From Bacteroidales bacterium UBA3754 (GTDB taxonomy: Bacteria > Bacteroidota > Bacteroidia > Bacteroidales > UBA1715): a stretch of 64,000 bases of DNA. The position numbers and the translations under genes are program-made. Location: NCBI GenBank assembly GCA_002371705.1, contig DFGI01000068.1, positions 21,748 through 85,747 on the forward strand, given 5' to 3'. Numbering within the stretch: position 1 is the stretch's first letter; each line of letters opens with the position of its first letter. Positions 9,502-17,317 of the stretch are shown piece after piece. The notes under the pieces were generated by a model that saw nothing but the letters and a program-made list of their open reading frames with translations, was not told where the DNA came from and made no database searches.

Positions 9502-9699
9502 AAAAAAACGGGTAACCAGAGAAGAAGAAACTAACTAAAAACTACCTTACATTAACCTCAAACACCACATAACCAATCATGAAAAAGCCGCAACACCATG
9601 AAAAAAAGAGAAGACCTGGCTACCCGTTTATCGTGATTTTTGAATAAATCTCAATGTACTTTACCGCAATTTAAGAATCGTTGATTATTCCCTCATTGC
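9502..9699 (-). ncRNA. Candidate structured small RNA with own promoter and terminator
   Basis: Within the 373-bp gap 9423-9795 a complete minus-strand unit is visible. The promoter is TATTTTTG at 9705-9712 with TTTTG 18 nt upstream. A predicted start near 9699 gives about 195 nt of transcript. The 3' end is a strong intrinsic terminator: AAACGGGTAGCCAG (9629-9616) pairs with CTGGTTACCCGTTT (9519-9506; 14 bp, one G-U), and U7 runs 9508-9502. The large loop of ~96 nt holds further stems, including a CATG/CATG element. CAATG/CATTG complementarity is seen near the 5' end. The opposite strand lacks a U-tract. I could not match it to 6S, tmRNA, SRP or RNase P by their conserved cores. Family unknown; existence as a transcript is inferred. 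Confidence 0.6.
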
Positions 9700-9704
9700 T
9701 TTTA

Positions 9705-9735
9705 CAAAAATACACAATTTTTCACAAACACAAAA
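9705..9735 (-). promoter_or_regulatory. Promoter of the candidate small RNA
   Basis: The -7 box TATTTTTG (9705-9712) is preceded by TTTTG with an 18-nt spacer, matching the Bacteroidota consensus closely. Confidence 0.6.
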
Positions 9736-9754
9736 CTTTTTTTCATAAAAAGTG

Positions 9755-9789
9755 TAAAAAATACAATAAGTACTCTGTAAGTTATTGTA
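9755..9789 (-). terminator. Terminator of the DUF4286/kinase operon
   Basis: On the minus strand TACAATAA pairs with TTATTGTA around a 12-nt loop, followed by TTTTTT. It lies just after the kinase stop at 9796 and separates it from the small RNA unit. Confidence 0.65.
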
Positions 9790-9795
9790 AATCAA

Positions 9796-10668
9796 TTAAA
9801 TATTTTTATAAAAAATTTCAAAACTTTTTATTGGAGCAGTAATAATTGCATGTATTTTTAGTCCAAAAGCAGTCAATTCCTCCGCTAAAATTTCTGAAAA
9901 TACGTTTGCTATGGATCCAACAAAGGAAATTTCCCCTACTCCATATTTATCGGCTATAGGTTTTGCATAGACTTCGGCGAATTCCCTATAGGATTCGTGC
10001 AGAATTGTCTGGATTTCCTGATTTTTCACATTCTCGGCATAAAATGGTGCAAATCCAGCTAAATATGCGTTTGGACGTGGTTGCTTATAAACTCTGTCGA
10101 GCAATTCAGGCAACGAGACGTGATATGTGTTTTGAAATTTTTCAATGAGAACCTCTGATAGTTGTTTTTCAAACACAGCCTTAATCAATTTTCTGCCAAG
10201 CACTGCACCACTTCCCGCATCACCAAATATATAGCCCAACGATGACATTGGTGTTTGCAACGTTTTTCCATCCCAAAAGCCAATGTTCATTCCCGTACCT
10301 AAAATTGCCACAATACCTTTTCCATTTCCGTAGCAAGCAATTGCCGCACCTTTTAAATCGGAATCCACAATGATTTCCGCACGACAAAATAATTTCCGCA
10401 ACGCATTTTCTATTACTTGTTTGGATTCCGCTCTACCACAACCAGAACCATAAAAATAGATTTTTGAAACAGCCATATAAGCATTATCCATTGCGAATTG
10501 TGCATTGTGCATTGTGCATTGTAAAAAATTTCGAGAAATCTCGTCACATATCTGTTCTTCAGTAACAAAATATGGATTCAGCCCAATTGTCTGAAAATGA
10601 AATGTTTGCTGTGCATCTACACATGCCCAGTCTGTTTTGGTGGAACCACTGTCGGCAAGAAGAATCAT
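9796..10668 (-). CDS. BadF/BadG-family sugar kinase (N-acetylglucosamine kinase-like)
   Basis: 290 aa. The N-terminal phosphate-binding loop is LLADSGSTKTDWA, followed by a second ATP-binding segment GIVAILGTGMNIGFWDG and the SSLGYIFGDAGSGAVLGR stretch typical of Bacteroidota N-acetylglucosamine kinase-like BadF/BadG ATPases. The likely reaction is ATP-dependent phosphorylation of an amino sugar in the cytoplasm. Residues ~52-66 (around CTMHNAQFAMDNAYM) are encoded by a degenerate 7-bp tandem repeat that looks like an in-frame 14-residue insertion. The start overlaps the upstream DUF4286 stop by 4 nt (ATGA), so translation is coupled. Substrate specificity is inferred from family resemblance. 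Confidence 0.82.
   Translation of the reverse strand: MILLADSGSTKTDWACVDAQQTFHFQTIGLNPYFVTEEQICDEISRNFLQCTMHNAQFAMDNAYMAVSKIYFYGSGCGRAESKQVIENALRKLFCRAEIIVDSDLKGAAIACYGNGKGIVAILGTGMNIGFWDGKTLQTPMSSLGYIFGDAGSGAVLGRKLIKAVFEKQLSEVLIEKFQNTYHVSLPELLDRVYKQPRPNAYLAGFAPFYAENVKNQEIQTILHESYREFAEVYAKPIADKYGVGEISFVGSIANVFSEILAEELTAFGLKIHAIITAPIKSFEIFYKNI
10479..10523. repeat. Degenerate heptamer tandem repeat inside the kinase gene
   Basis: On the minus strand units resembling ACAATGC repeat about six times: three perfect, then ACAATTC, GCAATGG, ATAATGC. Six units equal 42 nt, or 14 codons, so the frame is preserved. A related heptamer array lies at 47972-47999. Confidence 0.75.
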
Positions 10669-10964
10669 AACGATGTAAGTATTGTTTTGAACATACCAAA
10701 TTGGTTAGTGAATTTGGCAACCAACGCCGCCTCGAAATCTTGTTGATACCGCTGGCAATAAAATGAAAAATCGTCTTCGGTATCAAACAATATCTGCAAG
10801 GCAAAACAATCATCGGCACCTTGCTGCGCCTCTATCTGGAACACATTTGAGGACGCAACGGCAGGACACACCCGCAATAGCGGTAAATATTCCTTGGAAA
10901 GCCATTCAAGCGCCTCCTGCTGGATGGCATCGGAAAACGACAATGTTATATTTACAATTTTCAT
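10665..10964 (-). CDS. DUF4286 family protein
   Basis: 99 aa, a small cytoplasmic protein of the Bacteroidota family DUF4286. Diagnostic elements are the start MKIVNITLSF, the central LPLLRVCPAV and the C-terminal FTNQFGMFKTIL. The fold resembles a ferredoxin-like dimer. No function is established for the family. It is flanked by 4-nt stop/start overlaps on both sides (membrane protein upstream, sugar kinase downstream), making a three-gene translationally coupled operon. Confidence 0.8.
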   Translation of the reverse strand: MKIVNITLSFSDAIQQEALEWLSKEYLPLLRVCPAVASSNVFQIEAQQGADDCFALQILFDTEDDFSFYCQRYQQDFEAALVAKFTNQFGMFKTILTSL

Positions 10965-11689
10965 AATTTCATATTTTGATTTGCAAGACTATAATATAAT
11001 AGTATGAACGGAATCATAGTTGTTTCGCTCAGCACAGTCACAACCGACGACACAACAACATTCAAAAACGTATTTTCGGCGGGCAACAAATCGCCAATTA
11101 CAATTGAAAGCACGAATATTACCACATAGCACAATATCACCACCGCAAAACTCTGCCGCCAATTGGTACGACACAAATTCAAACATCGCGACAGACTCAA
11201 AAAGCTTCGCTGACGGGCAAATAGCACATCGTACACCACCATTGACAACGCAGGCAACAATATAACTCCAGGAACAATAAAACAGCAAAATCCCACAAAC
11301 AACGCACAAGAAACGTACAAGGACGCCAAAAACGCCTGTACAAAATTGTCCATTATATACGATTTTATGCTATCCAAATCAATTCGGGAACCCGACATAT
11401 ATAATTGTACATATGCACACGATACAAACACGCCGAAAAATTTTGCCACAAAAGATAAAGCCAAGGCTATATACATATTATTATATGATCCAGAAAGAAC
11501 ATCTATCGTTTGTAAATCAAACGTTTGCTGTGTAAGAATGTATGCGGAAGCCAAGGCAAATGGCAACACAAAAATCGAAAGAATCAATCCATATGATTGT
11601 CCCTCCGATTTCATAAACGCAAGATAATCAGCGAAAATTTCCTGCGTTGAACGCACTTTATTAAAATCAATTCTTTGTGAATTGTACAT
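10961..11689 (-). CDS. Multi-spanning membrane protein, unknown function
   Basis: 242 aa from the ATG at 11689; a TTG six bases upstream is less likely. About six hydrophobic helices can be seen, including GLILSIFVLPFALASAYIL, MYIALALSFVAKFFGVFVS, SLYVSCALFVGFCCFIVPG and the last near FILLYYSL. Glycines and prolines in IVPGVILLPALSM recall DUF4013/DUF975-like membrane proteins, but I cannot fix the family. It is first gene of the operon leading to DUF4286 and the kinase, with a promoter box TATCTTTG at 11707-11714. Confidence 0.65.
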   Translation of the reverse strand: MYNSQRIDFNKVRSTQEIFADYLAFMKSEGQSYGLILSIFVLPFALASAYILTQQTFDLQTIDVLSGSYNNMYIALALSFVAKFFGVFVSCAYVQLYMSGSRIDLDSIKSYIMDNFVQAFLASLYVSCALFVGFCCFIVPGVILLPALSMVVYDVLFARQRSFLSLSRCLNLCRTNWRQSFAVVILCYVVIFVLSIVIGDLLPAENTFLNVVVSSVVTVLSETTMIPFILLYYSLANQNMKL

Positions 11690-11706
11690 AACCAAAATTT
11701 TACATG

Positions 11707-11714
11707 CAAAGATA
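11707..11714 (-). promoter_or_regulatory. -7 box of the membrane protein/DUF4286/kinase operon
   Basis: Minus-strand TATCTTTG lies 17 nt before the ATG at 11689. Confidence 0.55.
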
Positions 11715-11883
11715 CGGATACCTTTGTTTTTTTCACATTATTACAAAAAAATTAGTACAGTTTTGGGTTAATGATTATAATTTGCAAAGTTTGTCGAGCC
11801 AACCATGGCAATATTCAAGATTGTCAAAATACGCCCAAACTTGATTTTATGCACAACAAACCACGAAGAAAAGAAATTTATAT

Positions 11884-11891
11884 TATTTTTG
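11884..11891 (+). promoter_or_regulatory. -7 box of the DJ-1-like gene
   Basis: TATTTTTG ends 17 nt before the ATG at 11909. This argues against the longer in-frame start at 11771, whose extension would lie upstream of the promoter. Confidence 0.55.
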
Positions 11892-11908
11892 TGCAAATCA
11901 TTAACAAA

Positions 11909-12472
11909 ATGGATTCAAAGGTTTATATTTTTCTTGCTGACGGATTCGAAGAATTGGAAGCACTTGCCCCACTCGACATTTTGCGACGGGCTGGTTTTGA
12001 AGTTGAGACAGTTTCAATCACTAACGACATTGAAGTTGTAGGTTCGCATGGATTGCGCGTTTTATGCGATTCGACCATAAATCTTATTTCACCAGAAATC
12101 GCAGAATTATTAATTCTTCCAGGCGGAATGCCAGGGGCTGAAAATCTCGCCGCAAGCGAAGAATTGGCAAAAATACTGACCAAGCAAAACGAAGAAGGTA
12201 AATGGCTTGCCGCAATTTGCGCAGCTCCATTTGTATTAGGTAAACTTGGACTATTACAAGGGAAACAAGCGACCTGCTACCCTGGTTACGAACAATATTT
12301 GGAAGGAGCAGAATGTTTGAACCAACCTGTGGTCGTTTCGCAAAATGTGATTACTGGAAACGGCGCCGGTGCAGCTGTACGATTTGCATTCACAATCGTC
12401 GCGAAACTTAAAGGACAACGTGTTGCGGATTTTCTTGCAGAAAAAATGATGAACGAACGATACGACTTATAG
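11909..12472 (+). CDS. DJ-1/PfpI family protein
   Basis: 187 aa starting MDSKVYIFLADGFEELEA. Hallmarks are the acid in GFEELEA (Glu near 15), the LPGGMPGAENL loop and the nucleophile elbow AAICAAP with the reactive Cys near residue 105. Family members act as protein/nucleotide deglycases, chaperones or redox sensors; this one most resembles the DJ-1/YajL subgroup. Length is normal. It is a monocistronic gene ended by a strong hairpin at 12499. Which biochemical activity it has cannot be told from the sequence. Confidence 0.9.
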   Translation: MDSKVYIFLADGFEELEALAPLDILRRAGFEVETVSITNDIEVVGSHGLRVLCDSTINLISPEIAELLILPGGMPGAENLAASEELAKILTKQNEEGKWLAAICAAPFVLGKLGLLQGKQATCYPGYEQYLEGAECLNQPVVVSQNVITGNGAGAAVRFAFTIVAKLKGQRVADFLAEKMMNERYDL

Positions 12473-12498
12473 TTAGGAGTTTGGAAAATTGAGGTTAT

Positions 12499-12534
12499 AA
12501 TGCATTATGTGGTACGCATAATGCATTTTTTTTT
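12499..12534 (+). terminator. Intrinsic terminator after the DJ-1-like gene
   Basis: AATGCATTATG and CATAATGCATT form a perfect 11-bp stem with a 7-nt loop, followed by seven further T. Confidence 0.8.
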
Positions 12535-12587
12535 GCCCTTACTTGTATTTTAATTCCCCAAAACTATGGTACGAACAAGATTTTTTG

Positions 12588-12595
12588 TAACTTTG
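12588..12595 (+). promoter_or_regulatory. -7 box of the GPH symporter gene
   Basis: TAACTTTG is an exact TAnnTTTG match 34 nt before the ATG at 12630. Confidence 0.6.
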
Positions 12596-12629
12596 CAACA
12601 ATAAAAACAAATTATATATTTTTCAATAT

Positions 12630-14153
12630 ATGGATAATACTGAAAATCAAGTCCCAAACTCATCAGAGACAAAGACATCAAAATCTATGTCGTCGGGTGG
12701 CGAAAAATTAGCTTGGGCCAGCGGAGGGTTTGCAGAAAACCTTGCGATGAACGTTTTCCCATCATTAAGTTTCAATATTTTTCAGATTGGCATGGGTGTC
12801 AGCCCGGTTGTCATCAGTATTGCGACAAGTGCATCTAAATTTATCGAAGGTTTTTCCGACACGTTTTTCGGAAACTTGAGCGACAACACCCGTACCAAAT
12901 GGGGGCGTCGTCGTCCGTGGATATTCTTCGGTGCGTTTATTCTTGCGCTAACCTTTATCGCGATATGGTTTACGCCGCGTACGCCAGGAATAATGCAGAC
13001 TGTGTACTTTATTACTATTGTGTCACTCTTCTACATTGTGATGGCAATTTGGCAAATGCCGTACGGAGCCTTGGGGCTTGAGCTGGAGGAAGATTACACG
13101 GAACGAACGAAGCTACAAACGTACAAATCTATATTCTCGTACGTTATCGGTATTCTTATCGGTTCCGCATATCTTATCTGTCAATTGGACTTTATGAAAG
13201 GTTCGGGTAACGAAGTTGACGGTGCAAGAAAACTTGGTGTCATCGTCGGTATTTTAATCATTATCTTCGGAGTCATTCCAGCCATTTTCTGTAAAGAAAA
13301 GAATATGGAACGTACACAGGCACAAAAGAAAGACCCATTCTGGCCTTCATTGGTTGTGACATTCAAGTCGAAACCATTCCTTTTGTTGATGGGTTCATTA
13401 TTCTTTGTGTATGTGGCATTGTTCTTTATGTTGCCCTTGCTTGGCTACATTTCAATGTATCATGTATGTTCCGATGGTATGCACAATATTTTCAACTGGA
13501 CATGGCGTCATCCATTCACATTCTCGTTTGAAGAATCATTTGTGACTCACAAAGAATTGGCAGGACACATCGGTGTTTATACCGCAATTTTGCAACCTGC
13601 CACACAAATTTTAATGGTAATCATCGTGAACCGTATTGCAAAATTCTTCGACAAACGTACGTTGTTGATTCTCGGTTCATCCGTTGCAATTCTTGGATAC
13701 GTTTCAAGCTGGTTCTTGTTCACTCCTTCGGCTCCATTCTTGGCAGTGTTCCCGCCGGTAATCATCAACATGGGATTGGCAATGTGCTGGCCGTTGATTG
13801 GTTCGTTTACTGCCGACATCTGCGACTACGACGAATACGAACACGGAAGCCGTCGTGAAGGTATGTTTACCGCCGTTTCTGGTTTCTTGATTAAATTGGC
13901 TATTGCATTAGTGTCAATTATAGCAGGTTACGTTCTTGTTCTTGTTGGCATTGATGGCGCAAACCCAATTATTTCAGTGAGCGATTTGAACTTGGTTCGC
14001 GAAATGTACGTATGGATTCCAACCGTTTCGATGTTGCTTACCATCGTTTTGATTTGGAAATACCCACTTTCTAAGGAAAAAGTTCAAGAAATTCAAGAAA
14101 AGTTACGTGAAAGAGCTGCTGCAAAGGCTGCTTCAGGTGAAACAAACAATTAA
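12630..14153 (+). CDS. GPH-type MFS sugar:cation symporter
   Basis: 507 aa with about 12 membrane helices. The signature loop after helix 2/3, DTFFGNLSDNTRTKWGRRRP, is characteristic of the glycoside-pentoside-hexuronide:cation symporter/SLC45-like group. The central loop holds IPAIFCKEKNMERTQ, and helix ~10 is followed by DICDYDEYEHGSRREG, another conserved GPH motif. The N-terminal ~30 residues are a Ser/Lys-rich cytoplasmic leader. The likely role is inner-membrane uptake of a mono- or disaccharide with H+ or Na+. Ten bases downstream lies a fisump lipoprotein, perhaps cotranscribed. Substrate unknown. Confidence 0.88.
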   Translation: MDNTENQVPNSSETKTSKSMSSGGEKLAWASGGFAENLAMNVFPSLSFNIFQIGMGVSPVVISIATSASKFIEGFSDTFFGNLSDNTRTKWGRRRPWIFFGAFILALTFIAIWFTPRTPGIMQTVYFITIVSLFYIVMAIWQMPYGALGLELEEDYTERTKLQTYKSIFSYVIGILIGSAYLICQLDFMKGSGNEVDGARKLGVIVGILIIIFGVIPAIFCKEKNMERTQAQKKDPFWPSLVVTFKSKPFLLLMGSLFFVYVALFFMLPLLGYISMYHVCSDGMHNIFNWTWRHPFTFSFEESFVTHKELAGHIGVYTAILQPATQILMVIIVNRIAKFFDKRTLLILGSSVAILGYVSSWFLFTPSAPFLAVFPPVIINMGLAMCWPLIGSFTADICDYDEYEHGSRREGMFTAVSGFLIKLAIALVSIIAGYVLVLVGIDGANPIISVSDLNLVREMYVWIPTVSMLLTIVLIWKYPLSKEKVQEIQEKLRERAAAKAASGETNN

Positions 14154-14163
14154 TTAGTGCATT

Positions 14164-14958
14164 ATGAAAAAAGTAATTTTAATAGCATCGTCACTCGCAT
14201 TCTTCTTCGCTTGTAGCGAGGAAAAGACCGAGGCTAACTATAATCGTTGTCCGCAGGCTTCTGCCGATGATGTTGTAAACACGGTTGCAGATGTTGACGG
14301 AAATACATACAAAGTTGTAAAAATCGGTGATTATGAGTGGTTTGCATCAAATCTTAAAACAACAAAACTTGCTGACGGTACAGAAATTAAGAATGTAGCC
14401 GCCGAAGAAGATTGGGCAAATGCAACAGCCCCCGCCTACTCTACATTCAATAACGAAGACGGCGCTGAAGTCGTATATAACTACGCTGCCGTACAATCAG
14501 GCAATCTTTGTCCAGAAGGTTGGACTGTTCCATCCGACACTGTTGAATGGCTTCAATTGGCAGCAACATACGCAGGTGTTGAAAATGCTACAGGTTGGGA
14601 CAAAGTTCCTACCACACTTGGTTGGGACAGCACAAGTTTTGCTGCAAAAGCTGCAGGTTTCCGTGAAAAGAATGGTAAATTCTACGAAGAAGGAAATATG
14701 GGCTTATGGTGGACAAGCACCCCACACAACGAAGCAAATGCGATGTACGTGTTTATGAAAAACATAGGCAATGATTCTAAGAAATATGTGGGATTAAACA
14801 AAAGCCACATTGGTAGGACAAAAGGGTTGAGCGTTCGTTGCGTACGCAAATACGAAGCTACAAACACCTACTCTACTCCTGAACCAAAAGCAGTTGAATG
14901 CACGGCAGACACCATTGCTAATGCAATTGCTGACTCTTTGCAAGCACAACTTCAATAA
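14164..14958 (+). CDS. Fisump-domain lipoprotein
   Basis: 264 aa. The signal peptide ends in the lipobox SSLAFFFAC, giving a lipidated Cys near 18. The body is a Fib_succ_major (fisump) domain: DVDGNTYKVVKIGDYEWFASNL, then CPEGWTVPSD, LWWTSTPHNE and a final GLSVRCVRK. These domains are abundant on the surface of fibre-associated Bacteroidota and Fibrobacter and have no established activity. The C-terminal 35 residues are a Thr/Ala-rich tail. It follows the GPH symporter by 10 nt and is closed by the terminator at 14977. A substrate-binding role beside the transporter is only a guess. Confidence 0.88.
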   Translation: MKKVILIASSLAFFFACSEEKTEANYNRCPQASADDVVNTVADVDGNTYKVVKIGDYEWFASNLKTTKLADGTEIKNVAAEEDWANATAPAYSTFNNEDGAEVVYNYAAVQSGNLCPEGWTVPSDTVEWLQLAATYAGVENATGWDKVPTTLGWDSTSFAAKAAGFREKNGKFYEEGNMGLWWTSTPHNEANAMYVFMKNIGNDSKKYVGLNKSHIGRTKGLSVRCVRKYEATNTYSTPEPKAVECTADTIANAIADSLQAQLQ

Positions 14959-14976
14959 CAAATTTATTGACGGAAC

Positions 14977-15011
14977 AAAAATCCCGATTGGAAAACCAGT
15001 CGGGATTTTTT
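14977..15011 (+). terminator. Intrinsic terminator after the fisump gene
   Basis: AATCCCGA pairs with TCGGGATT, extended inward by partial TTGG/CCAG pairing around AAAA, with a following T run. Confidence 0.8.
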
Positions 15012-15028
15012 GATTCCAGCCGAATTAT

Positions 15029-15036
15029 TATCTTTG
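15029..15036 (+). promoter_or_regulatory. -7 box of the RNase HI gene (predicts a leaderless mRNA)
   Basis: TATCTTTG ends only four bases before the ATG at 15041, which would place the transcription start at or within the start codon. Confidence 0.55.
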
Positions 15037-15040
15037 TACT

Positions 15041-15562
15041 ATGGAAACGTGGAAAACAACTGTACCGCATATTGAATTATACTCCGATGGTTCTGCCGAT
15101 CCAAATCCAGGGAAAGGCGGCTATGGCATTATTCTCCGCTACAAGAACATTTCCAAGGAATTTTCCGAAGGTTTTGAGCTAACGACCAACAATCGTATGG
15201 AAATGTTGGGCGTTATTTCTGGTTTGGAAAAACTTAAAACAAAATCAAACGTTACCGTCTATACCGATTCCGCCTACGTGGTTGATTCCATAACCAAACG
15301 GTGGGTATATAGTTGGAAATCAAAAGGATGGAGAAAATCCGACAGAAAACCAGTGATAAATGTTGATTTGTGGACACGCCTACTTCCTTTATTGGATTTC
15401 CACAATGTAACCTTTGTTTGGATAAAAGGCCACGCTGGACATCCCGAAAACGAACGATGCGACGAACTGGCAAAAATGGCTCGTGGCAACGGTCAAATAT
15501 TAAAAAAGGATGAAGGCTACACCTCCACCCTTGAATCAAATCAAAATCTTTCCTTATTGTAA
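15041..15562 (+). CDS. rnhA: Ribonuclease HI
   Basis: 173 aa. The RNase H fold is complete. The catalytic acids are Asp in LYSDGSADPNPG (~16), Glu in TNNRMEM (~54), Asp in VYTDSAYVV (~76) and Asp in NERCDELAK (~143), with the HAGHPEN loop carrying the conserved His. It degrades the RNA strand of RNA:DNA hybrids (R-loops, Okazaki primers) in the cytoplasm. It is slightly longer than the E. coli enzyme because of a C-terminal tail of about 20 residues. The start cannot be moved downstream without losing the first strand of the fold. Promoter geometry implies leaderless translation. It is convergent with the symporter gene, meeting at adjacent stops (15562/15563). Confidence 0.93.
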   Translation: METWKTTVPHIELYSDGSADPNPGKGGYGIILRYKNISKEFSEGFELTTNNRMEMLGVISGLEKLKTKSNVTVYTDSAYVVDSITKRWVYSWKSKGWRKSDRKPVINVDLWTRLLPLLDFHNVTFVWIKGHAGHPENERCDELAKMARGNGQILKKDEGYTSTLESNQNLSLL

Positions 15563-17155
15563 TTATTTTTTTGCTGTAAGTTTGCTTACCACAAATATGG
15601 TAATAGCCGACAACGGGAATGCATAGCATATAGGATCAACCAGCGCAAAATCGCCAGCAAGCAACACATCGCTGTCGAACAATGCACGACATAAGCCCAC
15701 CAGCTTCGCTTCTTTCATATGGAAAAACAACATTCCTATGATTGTTGCCAACGTACCTACCCACATACTTGCGTATGCACCCTGTTTTGTTGCTTTTTTC
15801 CAATACAATGCACAGAAATACGACGGCAAAAATGCCGATGCGCAGATACCCATAAAAATTGATGTCGAGAGTGCAATAATCTGACTTGCATTTCCCTGAA
15901 AATAATAACAAATCACAAAGCTCAGGAAAATAGAAATTAAAACAGCCAAACGAATCACAACAGTTGTTTTTTCTTTCCGTTCTCTTTTTCTACCACCCAA
16001 CCACGTGCCATAAATATCGTATCCAGCCGCAGCAGCCATTGTATGGAACTGAGCACTTAACGTTGACATACTTGCCGATAAAATACAGAGCATAAAAATC
16101 ACCGAGAACCACATTGGCATTGCGCTTCCAATAAAATTCGGAATGATTTCGTCGGATTTAATTGTACGAAGCACACCACCATCGTTGACTTGCACATCTG
16201 AAGCAATGCAACCCTGCGACTGCATATAAAAGATATTAGACAACGAACCAACGTGATAAATAACCCCTACTGTGATAAAAATAAATAAACAACCGACAAA
16301 AACGCCACGATTCAACTGTTTGGTGCTGTCAACAGTCATAAACCGTATAACCAACTGCGGTTGTGCCAAACAGCCAATTCCAACTCCAAAAATCAACGAA
16401 GTGACCAACGTGTACCATCGTGCCGAGCCAAATACCGGCATTGCTGTCCAACCTTGGTGTCCCTGTGCTTTCAAATCATTGGGTATTTGGTCGGATAAAT
16501 CAGTAAGTGCTTGATTTGCATCAGAAAATCCCATTCCTATTTCCTTGTAAAACCAAATCAACAGGAATATCATACAAATAAACATAATAACCGCCTGCAA
16601 CGCATCGGTGTACATTACACCTTTCATACCGCCCGCAATCACATACGAAGCTATAATAACCGTAAACACAAGCAGAGCCAAGTCGAAACTGATACCAAAA
16701 ATTTCCTGCATAAAGAACACGCCACCACGCATAACAGCTGCGGCATACAACGGCATCCAAATAAAAATCATAGCCGCAACAAACAAGCGAATTCTATCAG
16801 ATTTATAACACGAGCCCAAAAATTCAGCAAATGTTGACGATTTAAATTTCGCACCAATTTGGCGTGTTTTTCTGCCAAAGAAAATAAATGCAATAACCAC
16901 GCCCACCAACATATTCAAGAAACACAGCCATTGGATGCCCATACCAAACGTGGCGGCAACCCCACCAAAACCGACGATTGCCGACGCAGAAATAAACGTA
17001 GCGCCATACGACAAAGCCATCACTATCGGATTCATTTTTCCACCTCCGATAAGGAAGTCGCTGGAATCCTTTGTTTTCTTATAGCCTAAGTAACCCAAAA
17101 AAGCGACTGTCAAAAAATAAATAACGACAACCGCATACATTGCAAATCCATCCAT
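15563..17155 (-). CDS. Sodium:solute symporter (SSS family)
   Basis: 530 aa with about 13 membrane helices. The first helices and loops (YLGYKKTKDSSDFLIGGGKM, ALSYGATFISASAIVGFGG) and the central ASYVIAGGMKGVMYTDALQ segment are diagnostic for the SSS/LeuT-fold family. The serine-rich helix 8 region (LSASMSTLSAQFHTMAAAA) contributes to Na+ binding in relatives. It imports an organic acid, amino acid or similar solute with Na+; the substrate is unknown. Its ATG overlaps the stop of a 52-aa membrane protein by one base (TAATG), and an ACT-domain gene lies just upstream. Confidence 0.9.
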   Translation of the reverse strand: MDGFAMYAVVVIYFLTVAFLGYLGYKKTKDSSDFLIGGGKMNPIVMALSYGATFISASAIVGFGGVAATFGMGIQWLCFLNMLVGVVIAFIFFGRKTRQIGAKFKSSTFAEFLGSCYKSDRIRLFVAAMIFIWMPLYAAAVMRGGVFFMQEIFGISFDLALLVFTVIIASYVIAGGMKGVMYTDALQAVIMFICMIFLLIWFYKEIGMGFSDANQALTDLSDQIPNDLKAQGHQGWTAMPVFGSARWYTLVTSLIFGVGIGCLAQPQLVIRFMTVDSTKQLNRGVFVGCLFIFITVGVIYHVGSLSNIFYMQSQGCIASDVQVNDGGVLRTIKSDEIIPNFIGSAMPMWFSVIFMLCILSASMSTLSAQFHTMAAAAGYDIYGTWLGGRKRERKEKTTVVIRLAVLISIFLSFVICYYFQGNASQIIALSTSIFMGICASAFLPSYFCALYWKKATKQGAYASMWVGTLATIIGMLFFHMKEAKLVGLCRALFDSDVLLAGDFALVDPICYAFPLSAITIFVVSKLTAKK

Positions 17156-17313
17156 TATTTCTTCTTATTTTTTTTTCTACGAGGCAAACTTGATATTTCA
17201 CCTTCCTCATCTTCTTCATTCCAAAATTTGATGCCGAACCATGCGGCAAAAGCAACACAAATGACTGATAGTATGTAAACTAACCAAATTTGTGGATCGG
17301 GTATTCCAAACAT
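17155..17313 (-). CDS. Small membrane partner of the SSS symporter
   Basis: A 52-codon frame from ATG 17313 to TAA 17155, beginning MFGIPDPQIWLVYILSVICV. One transmembrane helix (residues ~9-29) is followed by a charged cytoplasmic tail of acidic then Arg/Lys residues, ending KKNKKK. The stop and the symporter start share an A (TAATG), so translation is coupled. Its size, position and layout match the small accessory proteins found beside SSS symporters in Bacteroidota and archaea. It is short enough to be missed by length-filtered gene calling. Confidence 0.82.
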   Translation of the reverse strand: MFGIPDPQIWLVYILSVICVAFAAWFGIKFWNEEDEEGEISSLPRRKKNKKK

Positions 17314-17317
17314 ACGA

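Noticed and set aside
9579..9647. A 22-codon plus-strand frame starting MKKPQHHEKKRR inside the candidate small RNA
   Set aside because: It is antisense to a unit with a clear promoter and terminator, has no plus-strand promoter or ribosome site, and is basic low-complexity peptide. It could be revisited if conservation favours it.
9502..9699. Assignment of the small RNA to 6S RNA on size alone
   Set aside because: The closing stem does not join the two transcript ends, and the central-bubble architecture is not evident, so the family is left open.
11771..11908. A longer start for the DJ-1-like gene
   Set aside because: The extension contains the promoter box at 11884 and has no family similarity; the fold begins at MDSKVYIF.
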